Part shown: one piece after another, positions 1-9,119 of the stretch
Numbering within the stretch: position 1 is the stretch's first letter
How the letters are laid out: every line of letters begins with the position of its first letter
DNA from: DATLXH01 sp035576005
Lineage (GTDB): Bacteria; Acidobacteriota; Thermoanaerobaculia; Gp7-AA8
Direction of reading: 5' to 3'
Assembly (NCBI GenBank): GCA_035576005.1
Contig: DATLXH010000108.1
Location: 1 to 39,433 of the forward strand
DNA: 39,433 nucleotides
The notes under the pieces: generated by a model
Database searches by the model: none
The model's input: only the letters and a program-made list of their open reading frames with translations
What the model was told of the DNA's origin: nothing
Program-made: the position numbers and the translations under genes

Positions 1-124
1 GCAGCAATCATCGTATTGCTGCTCATCCCACCGGCCCATGCCTGGGCCGGCAAAGCGATAAACCTACCCGAACGTCACACGGCGATTTCACCAATTTCAG
101 CAACTACCTGGTTGCCAAGTGGCA
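1..124. other. Window-edge sequence, no gene assigned
   Basis: The plus-strand frame is open from the first base and begins with a hydrophobic run (about ten Ile/Val/Leu/Ala residues, then PPAHAWAG). It could be the tail of a gene entering from outside or a chance frame. Downstream it runs into repeat sequence, so its last 20 or so residues are repeat-encoded. I cannot support a gene call here. Confidence 0.3.
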
Positions 125-208
125 CCATCTTCGGGGCGCCACTCCACGCCGGGTGTCATCACCTCTTCGCCAGCGTTGCTCGCTGTTCTTCGCTCGGGAT
201 GACATCGT
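125..208. repeat. Fragment of the dispersed GC-rich repeat
   Basis: This stretch reads GGGGCGCCACTCC, then GTGTCATCACCTCTTCGCC and ends CGGGATGACA. It matches the distal end of the full repeats at 34600-34850 and 39222-39433, where the same GGGGCGCCAGTCC / TCATCACCTCTTC / GGGATGACA order is seen. TGTCATC at one end and GGATGACA at the other form the short inverted ends of this module. Confidence 0.7.
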
Positions 209-377
209 CGTTTTGAGTCAATTGGAACAGACGTTGGTCCCTCCCGTCGACCGCTCTTGGGGCCGGGCCTTCGAAGTTCAAGACCGCGCCGTCAAATTTG
301 GGGACCGTCCTCCTTTCCCCCTTCTGCTCATTAAATGGGGCGCTGAATGACCGAGCCACGCGCCGCCGCTTATCTTG

Positions 378-719
378 TCAAAGCTCGCCGAGATGGCGGA
401 GCTTTTCCTCCACTTCTCGCAGGAGGGCGCGGGGCAGAGCGCGAAGGGCGCGAACGAACCGCTTGTTGTCGATGGCGCGACTCTGATCGATCATCACTTC
501 ACACTCTTCACGGTTTCCGGCGATCCCCTTGGGGAGCGGTACGCGCAGGAGATTCTCGCCAGAAAGCATCGTTGTACAGGGCAGAATCCATGTAGAGAGG
601 TGCGCTGCCTCATTGAGAAGGTCCGTCTGGATGACGAGCACGGGCCGGACGTTCCCGGGCTCGCTTCCACGCCGAGGACTGAGATCCGCCAGATAGAGCG
701 ATCCCCGCCGGATCTTCAC
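378..719 (-). CDS. MazF/PemK-family mRNA interferase toxin
   Basis: The 113-residue product is a MazF/PemK-type endoribonuclease, the toxin of a type II toxin-antitoxin module, which acts in the cytoplasm by cutting mRNA. The N-terminus has the family layout: RRGSLYLADL, then RGSEPGNVRPVLVIQ (the conserved G-x-E-x-x-x-x-RP-x-lVvq region), then the TWILPCTT strand. Length is normal for the family. Its start codon overlaps the stop of the upstream antitoxin by four bases (ATGA at 716-719), so the two are translationally coupled. Such modules are normally autorepressed by the antitoxin-toxin complex. No truncation is seen. Family assignment is firm; the cleavage sequence cannot be predicted. Confidence 0.9.
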   Translation of the reverse strand: MKIRRGSLYLADLSPRRGSEPGNVRPVLVIQTDLLNEAAHLSTWILPCTTMLSGENLLRVPLPKGIAGNREECEVMIDQSRAIDNKRFVRALRALPRALLREVEEKLRHLGEL

Positions 720-997
720 GATTCGTCCACGCCCTCGGCTGCGAGATGATCCAGTTCCTTCAACTCTTTGGTCAAAGACTTTCGCGTGGTGAGCGATGCA
801 CGCCGGTAGGACTCGCGCAACGTCTGTCGGTCCGTCGTCTCTTGAAGAAGGCGAAGTCCGCGTCGGACGACCTCGACTTTGCTCTTCGCCTTGAGCCTGG
901 CCTGGAGTTGGAGCACGAGCTTCAACTCCTCGGGCGGCAGTGTGATACTGGACTTGGTATTAGATTTCATACCTTCATCATATCCGGAATCGGACAT
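716..997 (-). CDS. Ribbon-helix-helix antitoxin of the MazF module
   Basis: This small protein precedes mazF and overlaps it by four bases. The segment NTKSSITLPPEELKLVLQL followed by KSKVEVVRRGLRLL is a short beta strand plus two helices, typical of a ribbon-helix-helix DNA-binding domain. The charged C-terminal half (ESYRRASLTTRKSLTKELKEL) is the likely toxin-neutralising arm. The start is uncertain. I chose the Met of MSDSGYDEG; Met at 970 (MKSNTKSS) gives a more typical 84-residue protein, and an upstream Met at 1036 is also open. The divergent kinase gene begins only about 70 bases away, so a shared regulatory region is likely. Confidence 0.8.
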   Translation of the reverse strand: MSDSGYDEGMKSNTKSSITLPPEELKLVLQLQARLKAKSKVEVVRRGLRLLQETTDRQTLRESYRRASLTTRKSLTKELKELDHLAAEGVDES

Positions 998-1068
998 GAC
1001 GAAAAGAGAGGACCCCTCTTGGCCCTCGACTATCATGGACGTCTACCAATCATCCAATAAGAGATTCC

Positions 1069-3633
1069 ATGGAACCAGACGAGGAGAATCACCCCACCGA
1101 TCTCCAGGGCGCGGCGCCGACCCATACGCCATCGGGCTCCGGATCGAGCGAGGGACGCTTTACTCCCGGAACGATCATCGCCGACCGCTACCGTTTCGTT
1201 TCCCTCCTCGGGCGTGGCGGGATGGGCGAAGTGTTTCGCGCCGAGGATATGAAGCTCGGACATCCCATCGCACTCAAGTTTCTCCCTGCTGACATAGCCG
1301 GCGATCCGGCGGCTCTGGAACGCCTCTACGGAGAGGTCCGGATCGGGCGGCAGATCTCGCATCCGAACGTTTGCCGCCTCTATGACATCGTCGAGGTGGA
1401 GGGACATCGGTTCATCGCCATGGAGTACGTCGATGGGGAAGATCTCGCGTCGCTGCTGCGACGCATCGGGAATCTGGCTCCGGCCAAGGCCCTGGACATT
1501 GCCCGCGGTCTCTGTGCGGGGCTGGCCGCTGTTCACGAGCGCGGCGTGATTCATCGCGACCTCAAGCCGGGGAACGTGATGATCGATGGCCGCGGTAAGC
1601 CCCGCATCACCGACTTCGGTCTGGCCGCGGTCTCCGAGCAGCCCGGAGCGAGCGCCGGACTTGCCGGGACGCCAGCCTACATGGCGCCTGAGCAGTTCGC
1701 AGGAAAGGGTGCTTCCACAAAGAGCGATATCTATGCGCTCGGTCTGATCCTGTGTGAGATGTTCACGGGAAAACAAATCTTCAGCGGCTCGCTTGCCGAG
1801 ATCATCAAGCAGCACGGGTCGAGTAAACCTATCAGCGTCTCCAGTCAGCTTCGTATGATCGATCCGGGGGTCGAGCGAGTCGTGCTCCGCTGCCTCGACG
1901 AAGATCCGGCGGCACGACCCCCGTCGGTAGAAACCGTTCTTGCCGCTCTTCCTGGTGGAGATCCTCTTGCCGCGGCGCTGGCCGCTGGAGAAACCCCTTC
2001 GCCGGCCATGGTGGCCGCGGCCGGTAAGGTCGGTGATCTCCGACCGGCGCTTGCATGGTCCTACCTCTGCATCGTCATTGCAGGTACGCTGCTGGCCGCG
2101 TTCCTCATGGGAAAAACCTTTCGGAGGGGATCGCCGGAAAAACCTCCTGAAGCGCTGGCCGACCGCGCCGCGGAGATCATGACCCGCGCGGGATATCCGG
2201 ACCGGGTAGACAGCGCTCACGGGTTTTTCTGGGATCGGTCGCCTTCTCGATCTCAGAGGCAGCGAACCTCAGAGCCGCCGGCAGTCTCCTTCTGGTATCG
2301 CCAGAGCCCCACCAGCATCGTTGCCACAAATCCCTACGGCGCGGTGGAGGCGTCGGATCCGCCGGAGACTCGACCCGGAATGGCTTCCGTGCAGCTCGAT
2401 TCGCGCGGGCGTCTGCTGGAGCTCCGCGCGGTTCCGCCGCGCTTCGAATCCGCAAAGGGCCCATGGCCGGAACCGAGCTGGAATGCGCTGTTTACAGATG
2501 CCGGTCTCGACCCATTGCGATTCAAAGCCAGCGACGCTGTCTGGGCCGCGCCCTTCGGTCATGACAGGAGGGCGGCATGGGACAGCGCCGGCGTCGCCGG
2601 CGGCGAGGCTCCGATCCACGTCGAAGCGGCTTCCTTTCACGGAAAGCCGGTCTGGTTTCAAATCTTCCGGACGCAAGAGCTGGCCCCGAGAATCAAGAAA
2701 GCAGGATCAACGGCGGACGCGCTCGAGGCTGTTTTCGTGCTCACGTACCTTGTAGGCATGCTCGGTGGAGTGATCTTTGCGCTGCGGAACGCACGCCTCG
2801 GGCGAGGTGACCGGGAAGGAGCGAAACGCGTCGCACTCTGGATGTTCGGCCTGCGAATGCTTGCCTGGCTCTTTCGTGCCGATCACGTGCCCCTTCTCAA
2901 CGCGGAGTTTGGCCTTGTGGTCATCGGCATCGGCCGCGCACTTTTCCATGCCGCGTTCGTGTGGGTTCTCTACATGGCACTCGAGCCCTACGTGCGCCGC
3001 CGCTGGCCGGAGATGATCATTTCCTGGAGCCGTTGGTTGAGAGGCCAGTTCCGCGACCCTCTGGTCGGCCGAAGCATCCTGATGGGCTGTCTCTGGGGTG
3101 TGGGAATGACGCTTCTGATTCAGACAGCCCTCTTGGTTTCCGGATGGGAAGCCTTTTCCGAATTGATGCCGATGGTGACGAGTCTCGAAGGGTTCCTGGG
3201 AGTGCGACATATCGCCTGGCTGTTTCTCCTCTATCAAGGCCTGGCGCTTCTTCTCGCCTTTATCACAGTGTTCGAGCTCGTGATCTTTCGCGTCATTGCG
3301 AAGAGACAATCGCTGACCGTGGCTCTCTATATGGTGGTGGTGGCAACTGCCAACGTGGTCTTGTTCGACAATGTCCTCGTGGGACTGATTGTCGGGCTGG
3401 TGCAGGCGGCATTTACAGTGATGCTCACGATTCGGGTGGGGCTCCTGGCGCTTTTCAGCGGGCTCGTGGTCAGTTTCATCCTGATGATGTTCCCGATCAC
3501 GCTCGATTTTTCCGCGTGGTATGCAGGAGCGTCGATCAGCGGGCTGCTCCTGGTTGGCGCGATCGCGTTCTATGGGTTCTATGTTTCGCTCGCCGGCAAG
3601 CCGATGTTCGGCGCGTCGATGATCGAGGAGTGA
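1069..3633 (+). CDS. Membrane Ser/Thr protein kinase, polytopic C-terminus
   Basis: The 854-residue protein has a Hanks-type kinase domain at about residues 40-295: glycine loop LLGRGGMGEVF (46-56), catalytic Lys70 in IALKFLP, HRDLKPGNV (162-170, Asp164), TDFG (181-184) and GTPAYMAPEQ (200-209). All catalytic residues are present, so it should be active. A membrane segment follows (about 329-348). After it come an extracytoplasmic-looking domain of about 200 residues with no recognised family, then several hydrophobic segments (about 570-850) resembling a polytopic membrane unit. The outer domain probably senses something and signals inward. A methyltransferase gene starts 8 bases after the stop. 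The kinase call is firm; the C-terminal half is unassigned. Confidence 0.93.
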   Translation: MEPDEENHPTDLQGAAPTHTPSGSGSSEGRFTPGTIIADRYRFVSLLGRGGMGEVFRAEDMKLGHPIALKFLPADIAGDPAALERLYGEVRIGRQISHPNVCRLYDIVEVEGHRFIAMEYVDGEDLASLLRRIGNLAPAKALDIARGLCAGLAAVHERGVIHRDLKPGNVMIDGRGKPRITDFGLAAVSEQPGASAGLAGTPAYMAPEQFAGKGASTKSDIYALGLILCEMFTGKQIFSGSLAEIIKQHGSSKPISVSSQLRMIDPGVERVVLRCLDEDPAARPPSVETVLAALPGGDPLAAALAAGETPSPAMVAAAGKVGDLRPALAWSYLCIVIAGTLLAAFLMGKTFRRGSPEKPPEALADRAAEIMTRAGYPDRVDSAHGFFWDRSPSRSQRQRTSEPPAVSFWYRQSPTSIVATNPYGAVEASDPPETRPGMASVQLDSRGRLLELRAVPPRFESAKGPWPEPSWNALFTDAGLDPLRFKASDAVWAAPFGHDRRAAWDSAGVAGGEAPIHVEAASFHGKPVWFQIFRTQELAPRIKKAGSTADALEAVFVLTYLVGMLGGVIFALRNARLGRGDREGAKRVALWMFGLRMLAWLFRADHVPLLNAEFGLVVIGIGRALFHAAFVWVLYMALEPYVRRRWPEMIISWSRWLRGQFRDPLVGRSILMGCLWGVGMTLLIQTALLVSGWEAFSELMPMVTSLEGFLGVRHIAWLFLLYQGLALLLAFITVFELVIFRVIAKRQSLTVALYMVVVATANVVLFDNVLVGLIVGLVQAAFTVMLTIRVGLLALFSGLVVSFILMMFPITLDFSAWYAGASISGLLLVGAIAFYGFYVSLAGKPMFGASMIEE

Positions 3634-3640
3634 CGCGCCA

Positions 3641-4495
3641 TTGCGATCACAACCAATCACCGACCGTGTCGAGATTAAACGCCTCATCGCCGAGCATGGC
3701 CGGTGGTGGCATGAAATCGAAGTGGCGCCGGGGATCATCACTCCCGGTGATGACTCCAATCGGATCAAAGTTCCTATCCTCGACGCCATCGGTTTCCCTG
3801 ACGACATGCGAGGCTTTCGTGTCCTTGACGTGGGCTGCTCGGACGGGTTCTTCTCCTTCGAGATGGAACGGCGCGGCGCGAGCGTCGTGGCGATGGACTT
3901 TGTCCCGGAAACCTACTCGGGATTTTCGGTGGCGAAACGGATCATGGGGAGCAGCGTCGAGTACCGGATGGACAACATTTACAACCTCTCTCCGGAGGGC
4001 TATGGCGAGTTCGACCTCGTTCTGTTCCTGGGTGTTCTCTATCACCTGCGCAATCCGCAGGGAGGGTTGGATGCAATTCGCTCCGTGATGAAGGAGGGTG
4101 GAACACTCTTCGTGGGAACCATGATGATCGACGACTATTTTCTCCTTCCCGATGGCAGTGTGACGACGCTGGAAGCAATCAACCCCATGCTCGGAAGCAT
4201 CCCGCTCTGGCAAGCGTATCCAGGTGATTCGCTCAACGGCGACTTCACAAATTGCTTTGCACCGAATAGGCAGGCGCTGGTCGCGGCGCTCCAGGAGGCG
4301 CAGTTTGCCGTGCACGAGATCAAGACGGTCTCAATGGGGGGCTATGCCCGCGCCACGGCGATCACTGACGCCGCGGCCGCGAAGTATCAACGCCTGGATG
4401 GCCGGCTCCAAAGAACGCCATTCGATGCGTCGGTTCCGTACTTCCTCGATGAGGAAGGGTCGGTACACAACGTTACCGGTAGAAAGCCACGTTGA
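3641..4495 (+). CDS. CmoB-like (DUF1698) SAM methyltransferase
   Basis: The 284-residue product is a class I SAM-dependent methyltransferase. Motif I is VLDVGCSDGFFSFEM (about residues 64-78), with the acidic motif II end VVAMDF. The later block FDLVLFLGVLYHLRNP is the signature of the CmoB/DUF1698 group, which modifies uridine 34 of tRNA in Proteobacteria. No CmoA partner is visible, so a tRNA substrate is only one possibility; bacterial relatives also act on small molecules. The start is TTG at 3641, eight bases after the kinase stop. A GGAG in the kinase end can serve as ribosome site, and no other in-frame start lies before motif I. Confidence 0.8.
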   Translation: MRSQPITDRVEIKRLIAEHGRWWHEIEVAPGIITPGDDSNRIKVPILDAIGFPDDMRGFRVLDVGCSDGFFSFEMERRGASVVAMDFVPETYSGFSVAKRIMGSSVEYRMDNIYNLSPEGYGEFDLVLFLGVLYHLRNPQGGLDAIRSVMKEGGTLFVGTMMIDDYFLLPDGSVTTLEAINPMLGSIPLWQAYPGDSLNGDFTNCFAPNRQALVAALQEAQFAVHEIKTVSMGGYARATAITDAAAAKYQRLDGRLQRTPFDASVPYFLDEEGSVHNVTGRKPR

Positions 4496-5029
4496 GGACT
4501 CAGGGGTTGGGTATCGTTTCCCGGCCACGATCGGACGTCTCACCCAACTACGCTTCGGTTCCCGTGATGATCGTTGAAAGCCTGACCGTGAAAACTTACC
4601 CGGGTTGCCTGTGAGAGCTATCAAGGCTCTGGACCAGAACAATCTGACAGACTCAATCCGGACAGGGCATCACTCTCGCACGCAGCAGATTACACGCCAC
4701 AAACAGTTAGTCTGCGGAACGTCTGCGTGCAGTCAGTGACGTCCTTTGACAACAATCCGAACATCGAGAATATCCGGCTCTCATTCTTCAACACGAGCGC
4801 CTGCCAATAGCGAATCGTCCTTCCTGGTGCGAGGCAACTTCTGCTTCGTATCCGGTTAAAGCTGCGACCCTGAGTACACGATCAAGTACCCGAGTGGTGA
4901 GGCTGCGACCCCTGAACAACCCTCTCCCTTCGCCCCGAGCGCTTCACAGCTCGAGGCGAAGGAGTTCGGGTTCTGCTTCCCCGTTCTTTTTAGCGGGTTG
5001 TCGTCGTTACAGGGTTGCGGTGGCCTGGA
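4496..5029. other. Gene-free intergenic region
   Basis: No frame here shows a recognisable protein family or a convincing start on either strand. GCTGCGACCC is repeated at about 4860 and 4910. The region grades into short tandem repeats at 5030-5112. It may be degraded sequence between the methyltransferase and tRNA-Thr. Confidence 0.5.
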
Positions 5030-5068
5030 CGTGGGCGATGAACGTGGGCGATGAACGTGAGCGATAAA
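5030..5068. repeat. Three tandem 13-bp units
   Basis: Three head-to-tail units are seen: CGTGGGCGATGAA twice, then CGTGAGCGATAAA with two changes. They lie in a gene-free stretch. The unit is too short and the copies too few for CRISPR. Confidence 0.85.
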
Positions 5069-5084
5069 CATGCTCTGCGCGAGG

Positions 5085-5112
5085 GCGTTGAAGTTGCGTT
5101 GAAGTTGCGTTG
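5085..5112. repeat. Tandem 11-bp units
   Basis: The unit GCGTTGAAGTT occurs twice and is followed by a partial third copy (GCGTTG). It sits just after the 13-bp tandem units. Confidence 0.8.
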
Positions 5113-5201
5113 CATCTCGTCGTGATCACGCTCGCCGGCCCGGCCGAGCTCGGCCAGTTTGGGCGTTGCTGTCAGAAATGCTGTCAAAGGCGCCCGGAGA
5201 C

Positions 5202-5227
5202 TGAAAGAGCCGCTCGAAAGCGGCTCT
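5202..5227 (-). terminator. Probable terminator of tRNA-Thr
   Basis: A perfect nine-base stem AGAGCCGCT/AGCGGCTCT closes a four-base loop that reads TTCG on the minus strand and is followed by TTCAG. It lies about 20 bases beyond the 3' end of tRNA-Thr, which is itself followed by a six-T run. The orientation suits the tRNA transcript; there is no T run on the plus side. Confidence 0.6.
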
Positions 5228-5244
5228 AACTCGTTGAAAAAATC

Positions 5245-5320
5245 TGGAGCCGTTGACCGGATTTGAACCGGTGACCTGCTGATTACGAATCAGCTGCTCT
5301 ACCAACTGAGCTACAACGGC
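5245..5320 (-). tRNA. tRNA-Thr (anticodon CGT)
   Basis: A full cloverleaf is visible on the minus strand: acceptor GCCGTTG/CAACGGC, D arm GCTC...GAGC, anticodon arm GCTGA-TTCGTAA-TCAGC with CGT in the loop, T arm ACCGG-TTCAAAT-CCGGT, discriminator U, and an encoded CCA. The anticodon CGT reads ACG, so this is threonine. Confidence 0.95.
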
Positions 5321-5350
5321 GTGAACCTATGGCAGGGCCGCTCAAACAGA

Positions 5351-5378
5351 GCGGCGCGCCATTATATTCAAGCGTGTC
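5351..5378 (-). promoter_or_regulatory. Sigma-70-type promoter for tRNA-Thr
   Basis: On the minus strand TCGACA (5378-5373) is followed, after a 16-base spacer, by a perfect TATAAT (5356-5351). It lies about 30 bases upstream of the tRNA 5' end. Confidence 0.7.
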
Positions 5379-5486
5379 GTAGTGTCGAGTCGGCACATAC
5401 AGGGGTATCTGCCCACGAGTACAAATCACCGCGAATCCTCTCGTATTACGATATCGCCTGATTTGACATTCGCTCTGGAGGCACTC

Positions 5487-8400
5487 TTGAAGAAATGCTC
5501 CGTCGCATTCGCCCTCATGCTGCTCCTTGCTCCCCTGGTCTTTGCGCAGCAACCTCCTGCGGCCCGGAAGAAATTTGATCCTGCCGACGACATCAACAAG
5601 CCGCGCGCCGATGCTCGCAAGGTGAACTTCACGACCGACGAAGGCACCTGGATGTCGGTCGATCTGTCTCCTGACGGATCAACGATCCTCTTTGACCTGC
5701 TCGGTGACATCTATTCAGTTCCCGTCGCCGGAGGAAAAGCCAGGGCGCTGACTCGCGGCCCCGCCTACGACTGGCATCCGCGTTATTCACCCGACGGGAC
5801 AAAGATCGCGTTCACAAGCGACCGAAGCGGGATCGACAACCTCTGGCTGATGAAGGCCGACGGCTCCGCCGAGCGATCACTGACGTCCGAGAAAGACACG
5901 TACGTCCGCTCTCCGATGTGGGCACCGGATGGCAACTACGTCGTCGCAAGGAAAGAGGAAGGAAAGCGGGCCGGGATTCCTCCGGTCGAGCTCTGGATGT
6001 ATCACGTCCAGGGCGGATCGGGAGTGAAGCTCACGAGCTCGGACGAGATCAACAATGCCTCAGGCGCCGCCTTCTCGCCCGATGGGCGCCACATCTATTT
6101 CTCAGCCCGCAAAGCGAGATTCAACTACGCCCCCAACGTTTCGCGCGGGCTCTGGCAGGTCCATCGATATGACCGCGAAACGGGAAACACGATTCAACTG
6201 ACCTCGGGGATCGGGGGCGCCGTCCGGCCCGCGATCTCGCCAGACGGCAAGTCCATGCTGCTGGTCAGCAGACGCGAGGAGGCGACGGTCCTGGTCTCCC
6301 GAAACCTCGTGACAGGAGGCGAGCGCATCCTTGCGCGCAATGTGACGCGCGATGAGCAGGAGGGATTCGCGCAGATGGATCTATGGCCGCCGTACGCGTT
6401 CTCGCGCGACGGCAAAACTCTCTTCTTCTCGAACCACGGGAAGATCACCCGGCTCGACATCTCCTCAGGAACGACACAGATCATCCCCTTCTCCGCCGAT
6501 GTCGAACAACATCTCGCTCCCCGTGTTGCCTGGCAGGAGCGGGTCGAGAGCGGACCGGTGCGCGCGCGCATCCTCCGGTGGGCAAATCAGACGCCGGATG
6601 GCCGTGCCATCGTATTCGACGCATTCGGCCGGATATGGGTCCAGCCGCTTGCAGGAGGAAAGGCCGCTGGAGACCCTCAAAGACTAACGCGCGATGGCAG
6701 CGCTCTGCCTCGCCGCGAGTACTCGCCGTCCGTGTCACCAGATGGCAAATGGATCGCCTACGTGAGCTGGAGCGACGCCGAAGGTGGTCATGTCTGGAAG
6801 GTTCCTGTTCCGACTGGCGCTGCCCCCGCAGCCGCTCCAAAGCGCCTGACTGTGACGGCCGGGCACTACGCCAATCCCGAATGGTCGCGCGACAGCAGTC
6901 GTCTCGTTCTGATCGCAGGCAGCGGCCTCGAGTTTCGCGGTCGTCAGCCGGAAGAAGAACAGTTCTTTGATATCCGATGGATGCCAGCCTCGGGAGGCGA
7001 GACTCAGTTCATTGCGAACGTAAAGATCGCCGACACGTTCCGCTTTCACCCGCAGGCGTGGTGGAGCAAGGACGGCGCGCGCGTCTACTACCGCGACTAC
7101 ATCGAGCCGGAGAAACCAACCGACGATCCGAAGAACGAGCTTGTGTCGGTCCGCATCGACGGCAGCGACAAAAAGCGTCTCCTCAGGTTTCCTGCAATCG
7201 GAGATCTCGTTCCATCCCCCGACGAGCAATGGGCTGCCTTTACCTCGCGAGATAACGTCTACGTCGTGGCCCTGCCAAATCTCGTGATGAAGGATCCACC
7301 AGAGGTCGGACTCAAGGAAGCCTCCGTGCCCGTCTGGAGACTCTCAGAGAATGCCGGTGGCTACGTCGACTGGGCAGACAACGGCAAGACGATCACATGG
7401 ACACTGGGAGGAAGTTTCCACCGCCTTCCACTTCAGGCTGCCATCGCTTTCGTCGAGGACGAGCGAAGAAAAGAAGAAGAGAAGAAAAAGAAGAGCGGCG
7501 AGGATAAAAAGGACCCGCTGGAGGCGGCGAAGGAAGAGGAGCCGAAGCTCAAGGTTCCAAAGTCCGAATCGATCGCCATCAACCTGACCCAGCCTCGCTC
7601 GACGCCGTCAGGGTCGTTCGTTCTGCGCAATGCCCGTCTCGTCACGATGAAAGGCGATGAAGTCATCGAGCGCGGCGATGTCGTCGTGACAGGCAATCGC
7701 ATCGCCGCCGTGGGCGAAGCCGGCAAGCTCGCGGTGCCAGCCGGCGCGCGCGAAATTGACGCGACAGGCAAGACGATCATCCCCGGCCTCATTGACACGC
7801 ATGCGCACCTCCATTACTCCGGTCTCGAGATTTTCCCGGAGACGAAATGGGAGTACGCAGCGAACCTCGCTTACGGAATTACGACCGTCTACGATCCCTC
7901 GGCGCCTTCCCTCGACGTCTTCGCACAGGGGGAGATGGTCGAGGCAGGTCTGATGCTGGGACCGAGGATTTATTCGTCCGGCGATGTGCTCTATGGCGGG
8001 CAGCAGGCGGAGGTGTTCGCCGACGTGAACGATCTCGACGATGCGCGCCGTCAGGTCCGAAGGATGAAAGCGTACGGCGCACGGATGATCAAGGTTTACC
8101 AGCAACCAAGGCGCTCGCAGAGACTCTGGTTCGCAGAAGCCGCGCGCGATGAGCACATGCTTCTCACCTCGGAAGGTGCTGGCGAGCTCGGCACGGATGT
8201 GACGTTTGCTCTCGACGGCTACACATCCTTCGAGCACTCGCTGCCCGTGGAGCTGCATCACGATACCGTGCAACTCATCGCGAAGTCCGGGACGTTCTAT
8301 ACGCCGACACTGCTGGTTTCGTACGGCGGCCCGTGGGGAGAGCAGTTTTACTGGCAGACGCGCAACCCGCACGATGATGTGAAGCTCCGACGGTTCGTAC

Positions 8401-8864
8401 CGCACTTCACCATCGACGAGAAGTCGCGACGTTATCCGTGGATTCATCCGAGTGAATACCACTTCCCTCTCGTCGCGCGTGGTGCAGCGCAAATCGCGGC
8501 CGCCGGTGGAAATGTCTCAATGGGCGCACACGGACAGCTCCAGGGACTCGGTCCGCACTGGGAGATCTGGGCGATGGCGGGCGACGGCGGTAAAGGGGGA
8601 GCTCTCTCGCCGCACGCAGCGCTCCGGTCGGCCACTATCTGGGCGGCCGACAAGATCGGTTTCCTGCCCGACCTCGGGTCCATCGAGGAGGGAAAGCTGG
8701 CCGATCTGGTCGTGCTCGACTCGAACCCGCTCGACGACATTCACAACAGCAGCAGTGCGCGGTTAGTCATAAAGAACGGGGAAATCTACGACGCCGATAC
8801 TCTCAACCGCATCTGGCCGAGCGAACAGTCGTTGTCACGATTCTTCTGGGCGGAAGGAAAGTAG
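5487..8864 (+). CDS. Secreted beta-propeller/amidohydrolase fusion
   Basis: I start the protein at TTG 5487: GGAGG lies five bases upstream and the product begins with a clear signal peptide (MKKCSVAFALMLLLAPLVFAQQ), giving 1125 residues. Residues about 40-650 contain TolB/PD40-type propeller repeats, with recurring SPDG motifs such as SPDGTKIAFTSDR and SPDGKWIAYVSW. A Lys/Glu-rich linker (about 658-690) leads into an amidohydrolase domain with the metal-binding HAH (about 772-774) in GLIDTHAHLHY. This domain ends with the usual GSIEEGKLADLVVLDSNPL block. The fusion is known in Acidobacteria and relatives; substrates are generally uncharacterised, with cyclic amides or peptides likely. A start at 5382 would add 35 residues and bury the signal peptide. 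Confidence 0.92.
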   Translation: MKKCSVAFALMLLLAPLVFAQQPPAARKKFDPADDINKPRADARKVNFTTDEGTWMSVDLSPDGSTILFDLLGDIYSVPVAGGKARALTRGPAYDWHPRYSPDGTKIAFTSDRSGIDNLWLMKADGSAERSLTSEKDTYVRSPMWAPDGNYVVARKEEGKRAGIPPVELWMYHVQGGSGVKLTSSDEINNASGAAFSPDGRHIYFSARKARFNYAPNVSRGLWQVHRYDRETGNTIQLTSGIGGAVRPAISPDGKSMLLVSRREEATVLVSRNLVTGGERILARNVTRDEQEGFAQMDLWPPYAFSRDGKTLFFSNHGKITRLDISSGTTQIIPFSADVEQHLAPRVAWQERVESGPVRARILRWANQTPDGRAIVFDAFGRIWVQPLAGGKAAGDPQRLTRDGSALPRREYSPSVSPDGKWIAYVSWSDAEGGHVWKVPVPTGAAPAAAPKRLTVTAGHYANPEWSRDSSRLVLIAGSGLEFRGRQPEEEQFFDIRWMPASGGETQFIANVKIADTFRFHPQAWWSKDGARVYYRDYIEPEKPTDDPKNELVSVRIDGSDKKRLLRFPAIGDLVPSPDEQWAAFTSRDNVYVVALPNLVMKDPPEVGLKEASVPVWRLSENAGGYVDWADNGKTITWTLGGSFHRLPLQAAIAFVEDERRKEEEKKKKSGEDKKDPLEAAKEEEPKLKVPKSESIAINLTQPRSTPSGSFVLRNARLVTMKGDEVIERGDVVVTGNRIAAVGEAGKLAVPAGAREIDATGKTIIPGLIDTHAHLHYSGLEIFPETKWEYAANLAYGITTVYDPSAPSLDVFAQGEMVEAGLMLGPRIYSSGDVLYGGQQAEVFADVNDLDDARRQVRRMKAYGARMIKVYQQPRRSQRLWFAEAARDEHMLLTSEGAGELGTDVTFALDGYTSFEHSLPVELHHDTVQLIAKSGTFYTPTLLVSYGGPWGEQFYWQTRNPHDDVKLRRFVPHFTIDEKSRRYPWIHPSEYHFPLVARGAAQIAAAGGNVSMGAHGQLQGLGPHWEIWAMAGDGGKGGALSPHAALRSATIWAADKIGFLPDLGSIEEGKLADLVVLDSNPLDDIHNSSSARLVIKNGEIYDADTLNRIWPSEQSLSRFFWAEGK

Positions 8865-8896
8865 ACCTGGTAGCGGCGGAACGGCATTGAGGCGCA

Positions 8897-8965
8897 GAGC
8901 GCCGATCCCTCTCCCCGGCGGGGAGAGGGAAGCGAGCAGGGAGAGGGGCGTAGAAGTCCCGCGAC
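8897..8965. repeat. Fragment of the dispersed GC-rich repeat
   Basis: The palindrome CCCTCTCCCC-GGC-GGGGAGAGGG is followed by AAGCGAGCAGGGAGAGGGGC and GAAGTC. This is the proximal part of the repeats at 34600 and 39433. It lies just after the amidohydrolase stop and could also help end transcription. Confidence 0.75.
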
Positions 8966-9004
8966 AGTGTCGCAATATCGCGAACTTTACCTCGCGGGGT
9001 CTCA

Positions 9005-9064
9005 GGCCCCCGGAGGGGGCTCGTAGGGTAGCCGGTGGTGCGAGCGTTAGCGAGTGACCACCGG
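9005..9064 (+). repeat. Left REP-like repeat of the transposase unit
   Basis: This 60-base sequence begins GGCCCCCGGAGGGGGCTCG, carries GTAGGGTAGCC, then the hairpin arms CCGGTGGT and ACCACCGG. It is nearly identical, in inverted orientation, to 9615-9673; I count one indel and two substitutions. A GTAG next to a REP hairpin is the pattern recognised by known RAYT transposases. Confidence 0.9.
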
Positions 9065-9119
9065 GTCTATGGATTCGCGGAAGTCATTCGACCCCGGAGG
9101 GGCCGCGTATGATCTTGCG

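Noticed and set aside
1033..2220. Long minus-strand frame of 395 codons opposite the kinase gene
   Set aside because: It lies wholly in the antisense of a clearly real kinase and its product is Arg/Gly-rich with no family features.
2707..3807. 366-codon minus-strand frame opposite the kinase end and methyltransferase start
   Set aside because: It is His/Glu/Arg-rich low-quality sequence and spans the junction of two real plus-strand genes.
5030..5112. Possible CRISPR array
   Set aside because: The repeats are 13 and 11 bases, directly adjacent with no spacers.
4856..5187. Two short minus-strand frames in the gene-free region
   Set aside because: They cross the short tandem repeats, have no ribosome sites, and show no family features.
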